A stretch of DNA of 64,000 nucleotides from assembly GCF_000959445.1 (NCBI RefSeq), contig NZ_CP009632.1:1184368-1248367 (forward strand), read 5' to 3'. The notes beneath the pieces were generated by a model. The model ran no database searches and was not told the origin of the DNA. It worked only from the letters and a program-made list of their open reading frames with translations. The position numbers were made by a program, and so were the translations under genes. The first letter of the stretch is position 1. Each line of letters opens with the position of its first letter. Source of the stretch: Burkholderia vietnamiensis LMG 10929 (GTDB lineage Bacteria > Pseudomonadota > Gammaproteobacteria > Burkholderiales > Burkholderiaceae). Shown here piece after piece: positions 1-9,058 of this stretch.

Positions 1-184
1 AGGCATTGCGCGATTCGGAAACGAGTGTGGTGCGCCAAAAACTCGACGACGAATGAGAAAAGCGGACGTATTCGGGGGATATTTCCGGACGCGTGGCAAC
101 GGCCCATTGCGGGCCGCGCAGCGCTCTGGCGTTTCGCGGGCATTCCCGCTATCTTCTATGCGAACCCGTCGCCGCCCCCGCACC

Positions 185-1264
185 ATGGACAGCCAGTCCC
201 ATCGACATCGACGCCGCGCCGAGCGCGGCCTGCGTTCGGCCGCCAGCCAGGACGACATCCCCGCCACCGTGCACGCGATCGCGGTCACGCTCGACGAATG
301 CCGCGTCCGGCATCTCGACATCGCCGCGGTGCTCGACGGCACGGGCCTCGGCGCGGCCGAAGTCGCGTCGCCGAATCTGCACGTGAATCGCGGCCAGGAG
401 CAGCGTTGCTTCCGTAACCTGCTGCGCTGCAGTGGCCTGCCGTCGATCGGTCTCGCGATCGGCGCGCGGCTCCATGTGTCGACGCTCGGCCTCGCCGGCT
501 ACGCGATGCTGATCAGCGGCTCAGTGATGCAGGCATTCGGCTGCATGGGACGGTTTCCGCTGTTCATGGGGCTGTATTTCGACGTGCGCGGGCACACGCA
601 TGCGGACGGAATGAGCGTGACGATCGAGCGGTACAACGGCGAACCCGACATCGAGGTGTTTCAGACCGACATGTGCCTGTCGAGCCTGCGGCTGATCGTG
701 TCCGATCTGGTCGGCAAGCCGGTATGGCCCGCGCAGCTGCATCTCGCGCGCCGCACGCCGCGCAACGCTGCGGACTACGCGCGCCACTTCCGCTGTCCGG
801 TCGCGTTCGGCGCAGGCGAAAACCGCCTCGTGTTCACGAGCGTGGACGGCTCGGAAGCGCCGCGGCTCGCGAACGAAGTCAGCTTCAATGCGCTGCATCA
901 GCAGTGCGAAGCGCTCGAGCAGCAGTGGGCCGCATCGCTCGGCACGCGCTTCGCCGATCGCGCGAAGGCGTTGATGGCGCGCGACCTCACGCGCTTCAAG
1001 TCGATGACGTCGCTCGCGGATGCGCTGTACGTGACCGAGCGCACATTGCGGCGCCGACTCGACAAGGACGGCATCACGTTCCAGTCGCTGCTCGACGACG
1101 TGCGCCATCAGGAGGCGGTGCGCCTGCTCGACGAGCCGACGCTCAGCGTGGCGGCCATCGCAGAGCGGCTCGGCTACAGCGAACCGCGCAGCTTCCGGCA
1201 TGCGTACCGGCGCTGGACCGGCAGCACGCCGCGCGCACGCGCGGATGCGGACGGCGACGCCTGA
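185..1264 (+). CDS. AraC-family transcriptional regulator
   Basis: Product of 359 residues. The N-terminal two thirds resemble the arabinose-binding-like sensor domain of OruR/ArgR-type AraC regulators. The last ~85 residues form a double helix-turn-helix, with TERTLRRRL in the first recognition helix and the family signature IAERLGYSEPRSFRHAYRRW at the end. The reading frame extends upstream to 53, but the extra residues are Arg-rich and unlike the family, so I place the start at the ATG at 185. It would activate or repress a nearby catabolic gene; the effector is unknown. The next gene is convergent (an MFS transporter), so a link to it is only possible. Family assignment is firm, target unknown. 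Confidence 0.85.
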   Translation: MDSQSHRHRRRAERGLRSAASQDDIPATVHAIAVTLDECRVRHLDIAAVLDGTGLGAAEVASPNLHVNRGQEQRCFRNLLRCSGLPSIGLAIGARLHVSTLGLAGYAMLISGSVMQAFGCMGRFPLFMGLYFDVRGHTHADGMSVTIERYNGEPDIEVFQTDMCLSSLRLIVSDLVGKPVWPAQLHLARRTPRNAADYARHFRCPVAFGAGENRLVFTSVDGSEAPRLANEVSFNALHQQCEALEQQWAASLGTRFADRAKALMARDLTRFKSMTSLADALYVTERTLRRRLDKDGITFQSLLDDVRHQEAVRLLDEPTLSVAAIAERLGYSEPRSFRHAYRRWTGSTPRARADADGDA

Positions 1265-1338
1265 CGCGCGGCGCGTGACCGCGCGCAGTTCAGCGCATCA
1301 TGCGACCACGCGCAACGCAACGCGCGATGGCGCGTGCG

Positions 1339-2586
1339 TCATTCGAGTTCGACGCCGTTGAGTTCGGGGATCAGGAACAGCGTCGCGGCCATGTCGAGCA
1401 CATAGAGGCCGGCGAGCAGCGCGATGGCCGTCTGAAACGAGTAGTGCGCGGCGAGTGCGCCGACCGCCACCGGCCCGAAGCCGCCGACCGCGCGGCCGAT
1501 GTTCCACAGCACGTTCTGCGCGGTGGCGCGCGCGGCGGTCGGATAGCCTTCGGACATCAGCGTGCCGTAGCCGCCGACCATCCCATTCACGAACATGCCC
1601 ATCAGCGCACCGGCCCACAGCATCGTCGTCGGGTCGGACAGCCGGGCGTACGCGATGACGGTCGCGACCGCGCCGAGCTGGTACAGCAGGAACGTCGGCT
1701 TGCGGCCGATGCGATCGGCGAGCTGCCCGAAGGTCCAGACGCCGATCATCATCCCGACGACGGTGACCGCCGTCCACAGGCCGGACTTCGTCAGCGAAAA
1801 GCCCATCTGCTTCGACAGGAAGGTCGGCAGCCAGATCATGATGCCGTAGTAGCCGAAGTTCTGGACCGAGCACAGGACCGCGATGCCGACGCTCGTGCGC
1901 GCGGTGCGCGCGTCGGCGACGAGCATGCGAAACGCGTTGGTGCGCGGCTGCGTAGCACGCTGCACGAACGCTACGGGCTCGTGCAGCCGGTTGCGCAGCG
2001 CCCATGCGAGCAAGGCGGGCACCACGCCGAGCGCGAACATTCCGCGCCAGCCGATATGGCCCAGCAGCGGCGGCGTCAGCAGCGCCGCCAGCAGCACGCC
2101 GGCCTGCCAGCCGAGCGCCACGTAGCACGACACGCGCGCGCGTTTGGCGGCCGGCCACGCTTCGGCCGCGAGCGCCATGCCGATTCCGAACTCGCCGCCC
2201 AGGCCGATGCCGGCGATGGTCCGGTAGACGAGCAGGTCGCGAAAGCCCTGGGCGAATGCGCACAGGCCGGTGAAGATCGCGAACAGCATGATCGTCCAGG
2301 TCAGCACGCGCACGCGGCCATAGCGGTCGCTCAGGGCGCCGAACAGAATGCCGCCCGCCACCGCGCCGATCAGCGTCCACGTGACGAGCGCCCCGCCCTG
2401 CGCGGGCGTCAAGTGCAACGCCGCCGTGATCGCCGGCAGCATGAAGCCGAGGATCAGCAGATCGAAGCCGTCCATCGCGTAGCCGATCGCGGCGCCCGCG
2501 AGCGCCTTCCACGCGTAACGCCCGGCCTCCTCGACGCGCGGCGACGCCGCGTCGCCGAGCGACGAAGGTTCAAGGTTGGCTGCCAT
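1339..2586 (-). CDS. MFS transporter, aromatic-acid/H+ symporter-like
   Basis: Inner-membrane permease of 415 residues with about 12 hydrophobic segments. The opening MDGFDLLILGFMLPAI and the loop motif GALSDRYGRVRV between helices 2 and 3 are typical of the AAHS branch of the major facilitator superfamily (PcaK/BenK/MhpT type), which imports aromatic acids with protons. A second cytoplasmic loop carries DRIGRKP. The open frame runs up to 2790, but the added N-terminus is Arg/Pro-rich and has no membrane character, so the ATG at 2586 is preferred. Substrate cannot be read from sequence; sialic-acid-type or other organic-acid transport is an alternative. Confidence 0.82.
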   Translation of the reverse strand: MAANLEPSSLGDAASPRVEEAGRYAWKALAGAAIGYAMDGFDLLILGFMLPAITAALHLTPAQGGALVTWTLIGAVAGGILFGALSDRYGRVRVLTWTIMLFAIFTGLCAFAQGFRDLLVYRTIAGIGLGGEFGIGMALAAEAWPAAKRARVSCYVALGWQAGVLLAALLTPPLLGHIGWRGMFALGVVPALLAWALRNRLHEPVAFVQRATQPRTNAFRMLVADARTARTSVGIAVLCSVQNFGYYGIMIWLPTFLSKQMGFSLTKSGLWTAVTVVGMMIGVWTFGQLADRIGRKPTFLLYQLGAVATVIAYARLSDPTTMLWAGALMGMFVNGMVGGYGTLMSEGYPTAARATAQNVLWNIGRAVGGFGPVAVGALAAHYSFQTAIALLAGLYVLDMAATLFLIPELNGVELE

Positions 2587-2871
2587 GGTGTCCTGCCGCA
2601 AAGGTCCGGGCGACAGTCTGAGGCCGGTTCGCGCGCGCGACGGCGCGGTGACCGTGCGCGGACGGAAAGGGTCGCGGCTGCCGGCTCGCCGAAACGGAAA
2701 CGGGCAACCGCGGGTAATGGAACTGAAAGTCGGAACTGAAAGACGAAACTGAAAGACGTCGATGCCGGCGGCGGCGCTGTCAGGCGGCACGCCGACGGCA
2801 AGGGATGAAGCATGCGAGCCGCGGCTCGCGTCGGCCGGACGGCGCCGGCGCGCGACCGGCGCCGCGCGGCG

Positions 2872-3201
2872 TCAGCCCTGATCGTCGCCGGGCCACCAGG
2901 TTTTGGCTTCGCGATCGACGAGCAGCGCGTCGAGGTCCTTGCCTTCGAGCCATTTCGGCCGCGGGCCGCGACCCGACCACGAGCGGCCGGTCGTCGGATC
3001 GTAGTACTTCGCAGGCGCCTTGCGTTTTCGCTGCACGATGTAGCCGAGCGCGCTCAGCACTTCCTGCTGCGTGATACCCAGCAACTGAACCTGCTCCCTG
3101 AATGCCGCGAGCGCGGCCTGCTTTTCTTTCTGCCTGGCTTCCGACAGCTTGATGTTCAGGTCCCGAAGTTGTGCTTCGAGGTCCTGCAGAGCCTGAGTCA
3201 T
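2872..3201 (-). CDS. H-NS-family nucleoid protein
   Basis: Small DNA-binding protein of 109 residues. The N-terminal half (about residues 1-45) is a charged, probably coiled-coil oligomerisation segment. The C-terminal part holds the H-NS family DNA-binding motif as YYDPTTGRSWSGRGPRPKWL, which inserts into the minor groove of AT-rich DNA. The open frame begins at 3330, but the ATG at 3201 has a good ribosome-binding site (AGAGGA, 7 nt upstream), whereas the in-frame ATG at 3222 has none. Proteins of this type silence horizontally acquired genes. Which genes it silences is unknown. Confidence 0.87.
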   Translation of the reverse strand: MTQALQDLEAQLRDLNIKLSEARQKEKQAALAAFREQVQLLGITQQEVLSALGYIVQRKRKAPAKYYDPTTGRSWSGRGPRPKWLEGKDLDALLVDREAKTWWPGDDQG

Positions 3202-3574
3202 GTATTCATCCTCTTTGGGCATGTTTTTATTCAAAGAACCTCCGATGGCCGAACCGGCCGTGAAGTTCCGCCGATCCGTATTGCGATATGTGGATCGCCA
3301 GACCGGAGCCGCAAGGTCTGCGATGTCCACCGGCGGCTATGCCATCGTCGAACGCTGCGGTCGCGGCACGCGACGCGCGGTACGCCGCGCTCGAACGCGC
3401 GACGAACGGTCGATGGCGACCTCCTCGCCACCGGTCGCCGCGCCTCGTACGGGCACGGCATGGCGCGAATGATAGCAGCGTGCATGCTCGGTGTTTGAGG
3501 ACTTTTGCGCGGCGACGGCGCGGCGCGGTCCGGCGTCGAACGTCACGGCGTCGCGACATCGCGGGGCGCGACGC
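3202..3574. other. Gene-free stretch upstream of the H-NS-like gene
   Basis: No convincing coding sequence is seen between the H-NS-like gene start and the end of the RmlD-like gene. The part nearest 3200-3300 is relatively AT-rich and probably holds the hns-like promoter. No clear -10/-35 pair or palindrome was identified. Confidence 0.4.
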
Positions 3575-4528
3575 TCACGGCAGCGGCGGCGCGTCGGCCA
3601 ATACGGCGAGCAAGCCGGCGTCGAACGGCGTCGCATGGTCGATGCCGAGCGCGCGCACGCGCGACGCATCGAGGTGGCAATCGTATGGGCGCGGCGTGGC
3701 ATCGGTCGGCGCATGGATCGGCGCGAGCGCCGCGCGGTGCCCCAACGCGGCCGCGAGCCGTTGGGCGATGTCGTATTTCGTCATCGGCTCCTCGGCCGAC
3801 CAATGACGGATGCCGGTGACCGGCGCGCCGGCCAGATGGCGCAGCGTCAGGTCGCGGATGACCTGCGCGACGTCCGGCGTGTACGTCGGATAGCGGATCG
3901 CCCACGCATCCATGCGCGCCGGCTCGGCGCGCGGCTGCGCGGCCGCGACGATCGCCGGCACGAGGCTCGTGACCGCCGACTCGCGCCAGTCGACGATCGG
4001 CCCGTACAGCAGCGGCAGCCGCAGCACACACGCGAGCGGCGACGCGGCGAGCAACGCCGCCTCGCCGTCGAGCTTCGTGCGGCCGTACACGTTCAGCGGA
4101 TTCGGCGTGGCGTCTTCGCGGTACGGCGCGGCCCGGCCGTCGAACACGTAGTCGGTCGAGATGCCGAGCGTCCATGCGCCGTAGCGCGCGGCGAGCGCGC
4201 CGATGCGCGCCGGCGCGTCGACGTTGATCGCACGCGCGGCGGCCGGGTCGTTCTCGCATACGTCCGGACGACGCTCGGCCGCGCAGACGATCACGGCGGA
4301 CGGCCGCCGCGCATCGAACAGCCGTTCGAGCGCGGGCTGGTCCAGAACGTCGAGACGGGCGGTGTGTTCCGGCGGCAACGCGACCCGCCGGGCGCCGGCG
4401 GTATCTGCGTTCCGGATGGTCGCGACCAGCGTCAGCGACGCTTCGCGCGACAGCGCGGCGGCAACCGCACGGCCGAGCAGGCCGGACGCGCCGATGAGAA
4501 GGATGGTCGGTTGCGACACGGTAGCCAA
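3575..4528 (-). CDS. RmlD-like SDR family sugar-nucleotide reductase
   Basis: Product of 317 residues with an extended short-chain dehydrogenase fold. The NAD(P)-binding motif GASGLLGR lies near residues 13-20. The STDYVFDG strand and the catalytic YGRTK (Tyr-x-x-x-Lys) motif follow near residues 140-165. This order matches the RmlD/RfbD substrate-binding family, whose founder reduces dTDP-4-dehydrorhamnose. No other dTDP-rhamnose genes are nearby, so a housekeeping or orphan reductase role is as likely as LPS synthesis. Family is well supported, exact substrate not. Confidence 0.75.
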   Translation of the reverse strand: MATVSQPTILLIGASGLLGRAVAAALSREASLTLVATIRNADTAGARRVALPPEHTARLDVLDQPALERLFDARRPSAVIVCAAERRPDVCENDPAAARAINVDAPARIGALAARYGAWTLGISTDYVFDGRAAPYREDATPNPLNVYGRTKLDGEAALLAASPLACVLRLPLLYGPIVDWRESAVTSLVPAIVAAAQPRAEPARMDAWAIRYPTYTPDVAQVIRDLTLRHLAGAPVTGIRHWSAEEPMTKYDIAQRLAAALGHRAALAPIHAPTDATPRPYDCHLDASRVRALGIDHATPFDAGLLAVLADAPPLP

Positions 4529-4628
4529 CGATGAATGGAAACGAGGCCCACCAATCTATACGAGAACCTGCGTCGGATGGCGATTTCGCGCGCAACGCGC
4601 AACACGCGGCGGCGCACGACGAAAAAAA

Positions 4629-4660
4629 GCCCGGTGCGCGATTGCTCGAACGCACCGGGC
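4629..4660 (-). terminator. Rho-independent terminator after the DoxX gene
   Basis: Perfect 10-bp inverted repeat (4629-4638 with 4651-4660, GCCCGGTGCG arms). Read on the minus strand it is followed by seven T residues (4622-4628). It lies just downstream of the DoxX gene. Confidence 0.85.
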
Positions 4661-4690
4661 CCGCCATGCGGCAGCGACTGCCGCGCCAGC

Positions 4691-5104
4691 TTACTTGCGG
4701 TCGAACGAATACCGCCCCGGCCCGGTGAGCGCGAGCAACAGCAGGCCGCCGATGATGCTGACGTTCTTGTAGAAGTTGATCATCGCGACGTACTGATCCA
4801 TCCCCTGCAGCGCCCAGTAGCGATGCCCGATCAACGCGGTCGCGAGCGTGTACGCCGCGAACAGCAGCGCCAGCGGCCGCGTGTAGAAGCCGAGCGCGAT
4901 CAGCGCGCCGCCGACCAGTTCGACCGCCACCGCGATCACCGCGGACAGCTCGGGAGACGGTGCGCCCGTCGACGCCATGTATGCGACCGTACCGGAGAAA
5001 CCGGTCAGCTTCTGCCAGCCGAACAACACGAACAGAATCATCATCAACACGCGAGCGGCCAGCAGCAGCTCGTCCTTCTTCGACTCCAGCGATACGTAAC
5101 GCAT
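4691..5104 (-). CDS. DoxX-family membrane protein
   Basis: Product of 137 residues with four predicted membrane helices and the DoxX-family pattern: ARVLMMILFVLFGWQKL in helix 1, VELVGGALIALGFYTRPLAL in the middle and NFYKNVSIIGGLLLLAL in the last helix. DoxX-like proteins are small inner-membrane proteins linked in some bacteria to quinone or thiol redox chemistry; no specific reaction can be assigned here. The ATG at 5104 follows an AAGGTG ribosome-binding site; the longer open frame upstream is Arg-rich and rejected. Confidence 0.83.
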   Translation of the reverse strand: MRYVSLESKKDELLLAARVLMMILFVLFGWQKLTGFSGTVAYMASTGAPSPELSAVIAVAVELVGGALIALGFYTRPLALLFAAYTLATALIGHRYWALQGMDQYVAMINFYKNVSIIGGLLLLALTGPGRYSFDRK

Positions 5105-5428
5105 AACAATCACCTTGAATTGACGGTTCGACGCATCCGGCACCGACGGCCGCCGAAACGGCGAACGCATGGATCGGTACCGAACCCTCCTCGCGCGATC
5201 GGTGCGGGCGCCCCTGCCCGCTTCCGACAAATCCGTCCGGTGGCGCGATCTCGGCGCTGCGGAGCGGTTCTGGCGAAGCACGGGTGCAGTCTACTGTCTC
5301 ACCGAGAATCATCAATCCGTCAAAACAAGATTCGCTGTCACCATCCGGTGGACAATTGTCACGTGACAAACGCAGCGTGTCGGCCGCGTGGGCCGATTGC
5401 CGCATCGCTTACCGCGTCACTTACCAGG
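5105..5428. other. Intergenic region with an isolated parS-like site
   Basis: This gene-free stretch between the DoxX gene and the convergent end of the LprI-like gene carries one centromere-like palindrome (listed separately at 5356). Nothing else was recognised. Confidence 0.5.
5356..5369. promoter_or_regulatory. Isolated parS-like palindrome
   Basis: TTGTCACGTGACAA is a perfect 14-bp palindrome identical to the core of the five palindromes clustered upstream of parA at 44885-45934. It lies about 39.5 kb from that cluster, between two genes. It is probably a distal ParB-binding site. Confidence 0.7.
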
Positions 5429-6508
5429 TCACATCAGGTCGATTGGATAGCTGCTGTCGAGCTTGTCGTGCCACGCGCGCAGCGTTTTCGGCACGGTCTT
5501 TTTCCACGCCGGGACGTTCGTGTAGTACCGCATCCGCACGTCGTTGTGGGCGTCGAACACGAGGAGCCCGATCCACAGATCGGTGTCGCGGCGCATCACG
5601 ATCGCGGCGTTCGTCGTCGCGATGCCGCGCACCCAGTACGACGTCACTTTTGCATTCAGGCCGTCGAGGTCGCGCTCGTCGTCGCGGTTATTGATCATGT
5701 CGACGAGCGTCTGGTAATCCGCGCCGAGCAGCTTGTGCGCGATCGCGTCCTGCCGCGCGTCGTCCAGCACCTTCAGCGTGACGAGATCCGCCGGCGGGCT
5801 CGCCTGCGCCTGCGACGCGGTCACGTAGTCGCCCGAATAGACGACGCCCGCGCCGGCACCGCAATCGGCGTCGCTGCCCTGCTGCGTCACGCGCACGCGC
5901 GATCCGTGACGGCTGAAGTCGAGCCGGCATCGGTCCTGCCGAAACGTGCCGGCGTCGCCGTGCAGCGCGAGATCGCCGGCCAGATCGCCGGTGTTCGCGC
6001 CGTTGTTGCCGCTCAATTCGAAGTGAAGATGCGGCGCCGTGCCGGTAATCGTCAGCACGCCGCCAAGGGACGGGTTGGCGCTGTCGCGATACCAGGTCTG
6101 CTGCCAGCGGTCGGGCGCGAGCGGCGCGCCGTTCAGGATCGCAAGGCGCTCGCGATAGCGATCGGCGATGCACGAGGCGTCGCCGCCGCAGCGATCGCGC
6201 TGCGCGAGCCATTTCAGTTGGGCGGCCTTCAGCGCGGCCGTATCGCCGCCTTTCGCGCGCGCCTTCTGCCATGCGGTCGCGAGTTGACCGTCCAGCGCGG
6301 ACAGGCGTGCGTCCGCGCAGATTGCGTGTTCGGTCGGCGAAGCGGCCTTCGCACAGTCGAAACCGGCCGCATGGGTGGCCATCGGCAGCGCGGTCAGCCA
6401 TGCGGCCGCCGCGAGAACGTGCGGAATCGCGTGGCGCGACGCGCGGGCGGGAAGCGCTGCGCTCGCGCGCATGCCGGCGTGAGGATTCGATCGGTTCGGA
6501 AGGATCAT
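5429..6508 (-). CDS. Exported LprI/DUF1311-like protein
   Basis: Product of 359 residues with a probable signal peptide (hydrophobic run HVLAAAAWLTALPMATHA, cleavage near AHA). The mature N-terminus GFDCAKAASPTEHAICADARLSALDGQLATAW, followed by LKAAQLKWLAQRDRCGGDASCIADRYRERLAIL, is the Cys-containing DUF1311 repeat found in the mycobacterial lysozyme inhibitor LprI. The C-terminal ~200 residues show no recognised domain. The open frame reaches 7063 but overlaps the next gene antisense, so the ATG at 6508 is chosen; an ATG at 6472 would shorten the N-terminus. Periplasmic location is inferred; the function is not known. Confidence 0.68.
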   Translation of the reverse strand: MILPNRSNPHAGMRASAALPARASRHAIPHVLAAAAWLTALPMATHAAGFDCAKAASPTEHAICADARLSALDGQLATAWQKARAKGGDTAALKAAQLKWLAQRDRCGGDASCIADRYRERLAILNGAPLAPDRWQQTWYRDSANPSLGGVLTITGTAPHLHFELSGNNGANTGDLAGDLALHGDAGTFRQDRCRLDFSRHGSRVRVTQQGSDADCGAGAGVVYSGDYVTASQAQASPPADLVTLKVLDDARQDAIAHKLLGADYQTLVDMINNRDDERDLDGLNAKVTSYWVRGIATTNAAIVMRRDTDLWIGLLVFDAHNDVRMRYYTNVPAWKKTVPKTLRAWHDKLDSSYPIDLM

Positions 6509-6645
6509 GGCGTTGGATCGTCGCTGGAGCGCGGGACCGCTGAAACGCCGGCCCGCCGAGTTCGGGGAAAGGCGCGCGACACACGATGCGACGTGCGCAA
6601 CGCGGGCCCCAGCGTAACGCGAACCGGCCGCGCCATCCAGCTGCG

Positions 6646-7548
6646 CTATGCAGCCGATACCGCGTGTCCGAGCCGCTCGGCGAGAAACCCGATGAACGTG
6701 CGCAGCGTCACGAAGCCTTCCCGATGCTGCGGGAACACCGCGTTCAGCGTGAGCGGCGCCGGCGCATACGCATCGAGCACCGGCACCAGCGCGCCGCCGT
6801 CGAGCGCGGCGCCGACGATGAACTCCGGCAGCAGCGCGATGCCGAGCCCGGCGGTCGCCGCATCGCGCACGACCTCGCCGTTGTTCGCGACGAGCGGGCC
6901 TTGCACGTCGAACGTGCGCGCCACGCCGTCGACCCGGAATTCCCAGCCGACGCGCCGCTCGCGCCCGTACATCAGGCACGTATGGCCGGCCAGCTCCGCG
7001 GGCGACGCGGGCGTGCCCTGCCGCTCCAGATAGGCGGGGCTCGCGCACGCGATCATTTTCCATGCGCCCAACGGACGCGCGATCAGCGTCGAATCCTCGA
7101 GCGCACCGATCCGCAGCACGAGGTCGAAACCTTCGCCGATCAGGTCGACGCGCCGGTCGGTCAGGTCGAGGTTCAGCCGCACGGCCGGATGCGCGCGCAG
7201 GAATTCGGCGATCAGCGGCGACACATGCGTGATGCCAAACGACAGCGGCGCGCTGATCTTCAGCGACCCGTGCAGCTCGGTGCTGCGCACCGACATCGCC
7301 TGCTCGGCGTCGGCGACTTCCGCCAGGATCCGCTGCGCGCGCGCGTAGAACTCGTGACCCGACTCCGTCACCGCGAGATTGCGCGTATTGCGATGCAGGA
7401 GCCGCACACCGAGCGACGCTTCGAGCGCCATCGTGCGCCGGCTCACGAACTGCTTCGACAACATCAATTGGTCGGCCGCGGCCGTGAAGCTGCCCGCGTC
7501 GACCGTCGCGACGAAGATTCTCAGATCGTTGAGTTCCATATTGTCCAC
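6646..7548 (-). CDS. LysR-family transcriptional regulator
   Basis: Product of 300 residues. The N-terminal winged helix (MELNDLRIFVATVDAGSFTAAADQLMLSKQFVSRRTMALE) is standard for LysR regulators, followed by the two-lobe effector domain. Sequence details such as LRTFIGFLAERL at the end fit the CrgA/AaeR-like branch. It is divergent from the pirin-like gene, 119 bp apart, an arrangement in which the LysR protein usually controls both promoters. A perfect inverted repeat at 7587-7601 in this gap is a candidate operator. Confidence 0.88.
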   Translation of the reverse strand: MDNMELNDLRIFVATVDAGSFTAAADQLMLSKQFVSRRTMALEASLGVRLLHRNTRNLAVTESGHEFYARAQRILAEVADAEQAMSVRSTELHGSLKISAPLSFGITHVSPLIAEFLRAHPAVRLNLDLTDRRVDLIGEGFDLVLRIGALEDSTLIARPLGAWKMIACASPAYLERQGTPASPAELAGHTCLMYGRERRVGWEFRVDGVARTFDVQGPLVANNGEVVRDAATAGLGIALLPEFIVGAALDGGALVPVLDAYAPAPLTLNAVFPQHREGFVTLRTFIGFLAERLGHAVSAA

Positions 7549-7586
7549 TCCAAGGTGACAGTCATTATCTTCACGGCCATTTATTT

Positions 7587-7601
7587 GTCAATTCGATTGA
7601 C
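7587..7601. promoter_or_regulatory. Candidate LysR operator
   Basis: GTCAAT-TCG-ATTGAC is a perfect 6-bp inverted repeat with a 3-bp spacer in the divergent promoter region between the LysR and pirin genes. Its position fits an operator shared by both promoters. Assignment to the LysR protein is inference. Confidence 0.5.
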
Positions 7602-7667
7602 CTAAGATTCATCTCAACGAACGGCCGGCCCCACTTCCGAGGGCCGGCGACACCAAGGACACGCATC

Positions 7668-8393
7668 ATGATCGAGACTCGTGCAGCAAACCAACGTGGC
7701 CGTGCCGAGCATGGCTGGCTCAGCTCCCGTCATACGTTTTCGTTCGCGAATTACTACGATCCGAAGCAAGTCGGCTTCTCCGACCTGCTGGTGATCAACG
7801 ACGACCGCGTCGCACCGGGCCGCGGCTTCGGCACCCACCCGCACCGCGACATGGAAATCCTGTCGTACGTGCTCGAAGGCGCGCTGGAGCACAAGGATTC
7901 GATGGGCACCGGGTCGGTGATCGTGCCGGGCGACGTGCAGCTGATGAGCGCCGGCACCGGCGTGCGTCACAGCGAGTTCAACCACTCGCCGGAAACGCCC
8001 GTGCACTTCCTGCAGATCTGGGTCGGGCCTGCCGAGAAGGGCGCCGAGCCGCGCTATCAGCAGACCAATATCGCGGCAGCGGACAAGCGCGGCAAGCTCA
8101 CGCCGATCGTGTCGCCCAACGGTGACGCCGGTTCGCTGAAGATCCGGCAGGACACGCGGATCTACGCGGGCCTGTTCGACGGCGACGAGCGCGCGACGCT
8201 CGAGTTCGCGCCGGACCGCTATGCGTACGTCCACGTGGCGCGCGGCAGCGTGACGGTCAACGGCGTGACGCTCGGCGAAGGCGACGGCGCGCGCATCCGC
8301 GACGAACGGACGCTGACGTTCGCCGACGGTCACGACGCCGAGGTGCTGGTATTCGACCTGCGCCCGGTCGAAGTGACGGCCGACTGGGCATGA
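7668..8393 (+). CDS. Pirin-family bicupin (quercetinase-like)
   Basis: Product of 241 residues with two cupin domains. The first has metal ligands in GFGTHPHRDMEILSYVLEG and GTGVRHSEFNHS (two His, another His and a Glu), the pattern of YhhW/pirin proteins that bind Fe or Ni and can oxidise quercetin in vitro. The start HSFSFANYYDP-like segment (HTFSFANYYDPKQ) is diagnostic of the family. It lies divergent to the LysR gene and 62 bp upstream of wrbA, with a hairpin and T-run between them, so it may be terminated separately. Possibly a redox or electrophile response unit with wrbA. Confidence 0.88.
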   Translation: MIETRAANQRGRAEHGWLSSRHTFSFANYYDPKQVGFSDLLVINDDRVAPGRGFGTHPHRDMEILSYVLEGALEHKDSMGTGSVIVPGDVQLMSAGTGVRHSEFNHSPETPVHFLQIWVGPAEKGAEPRYQQTNIAAADKRGKLTPIVSPNGDAGSLKIRQDTRIYAGLFDGDERATLEFAPDRYAYVHVARGSVTVNGVTLGEGDGARIRDERTLTFADGHDAEVLVFDLRPVEVTADWA

Positions 8394-8411
8394 CGCCCGT
8401 TCGGAACATCC

Positions 8412-8436
8412 GGCCCCGCCGCGCGCGGGGCCTTTT
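8412..8436 (+). terminator. Terminator between pirin gene and wrbA
   Basis: Perfect 8-bp stem GGCCCCGC/GCGGGGCC (8412-8419 and 8425-8432) followed by TTTT. It lies 18 bp after the pirin stop and just before the wrbA ribosome-binding site, so it would end the pirin transcript or attenuate read-through. Confidence 0.75.
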
Positions 8437-8455
8437 CTAATCGGAGATTCGCAAC

Positions 8456-9058
8456 ATGGCCAAGGTACTCGTCCTTTACTACTCGTCCTACGGGCACGTC
8501 GAAACGATGGCGCAGCACGTCGCGGAAGGCGCGAAATCGGTGCCCGGCGTCGAGGTCACGCTCAAGCGCGTGCCGGAGACCATTCCCGTCGACCAGGCGA
8601 AGGCGATCGGCGTCAAGGTCGACCAGGCCGCGCCGGTGGCTACCGTCGACGAACTCGCGAACTACGATGCGATCATCTTCGGCACGCCGACCCGCTTCGG
8701 CAACATGGCCGGCCAGATGCGCACGTTCCTCGACCAGACCGGCGGCCTGTGGATGAAGGGCGCGCTGGTCGGCAAGATCGGCAGCGTGTTCGCGTCGACC
8801 GGCACGCAGCACGGCGGCCAGGAAACGACGATCACGTCGTTCCACACGACGCTGCTGCACCACGGGATGGTGATCGTCGGCGTGCCGTACGCCTGCAGCG
8901 GGCTCGTCGACATGAAGGAAATCACCGGCGGCACGCCGTACGGCGCCACGACGCTCGCCGGCGCGGACGGCAGCCGCCAGCCGAGCGCGAACGAACTGGA
9001 CATCGCGCGCTATCAGGGCAAGCACGTCGCGCAATTGGCGGCGAAGCTCGCGGCCTAA
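8456..9058 (+). CDS. wrbA: NAD(P)H:quinone oxidoreductase WrbA
   Basis: Product of 200 residues, the usual length of WrbA. The N-terminal FMN phosphate-binding loop is [14 protein letters not shown]. Other WrbA signatures are [22 protein letters not shown] and [13 protein letters not shown] in the middle, and [12 protein letters not shown] near the C-terminus. The enzyme is a tetrameric flavoprotein that reduces quinones by two electrons, avoiding semiquinone radicals. The start ATG follows a GGAG ribosome-binding site. The LysR-pirin-wrbA grouping suggests a response to quinone or electrophile stress. Confidence 0.94.
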   Translation: MAKVLVLYYSSYGHVETMAQHVAEGAKSVPGVEVTLKRVPETIPVDQAKAIGVKVDQAAPVATVDELANYDAIIFGTPTRFGNMAGQMRTFLDQTGGLWMKGALVGKIGSVFASTGTQHGGQETTITSFHTTLLHHGMVIVGVPYACSGLVDMKEITGGTPYGATTLAGADGSRQPSANELDIARYQGKHVAQLAAKLAA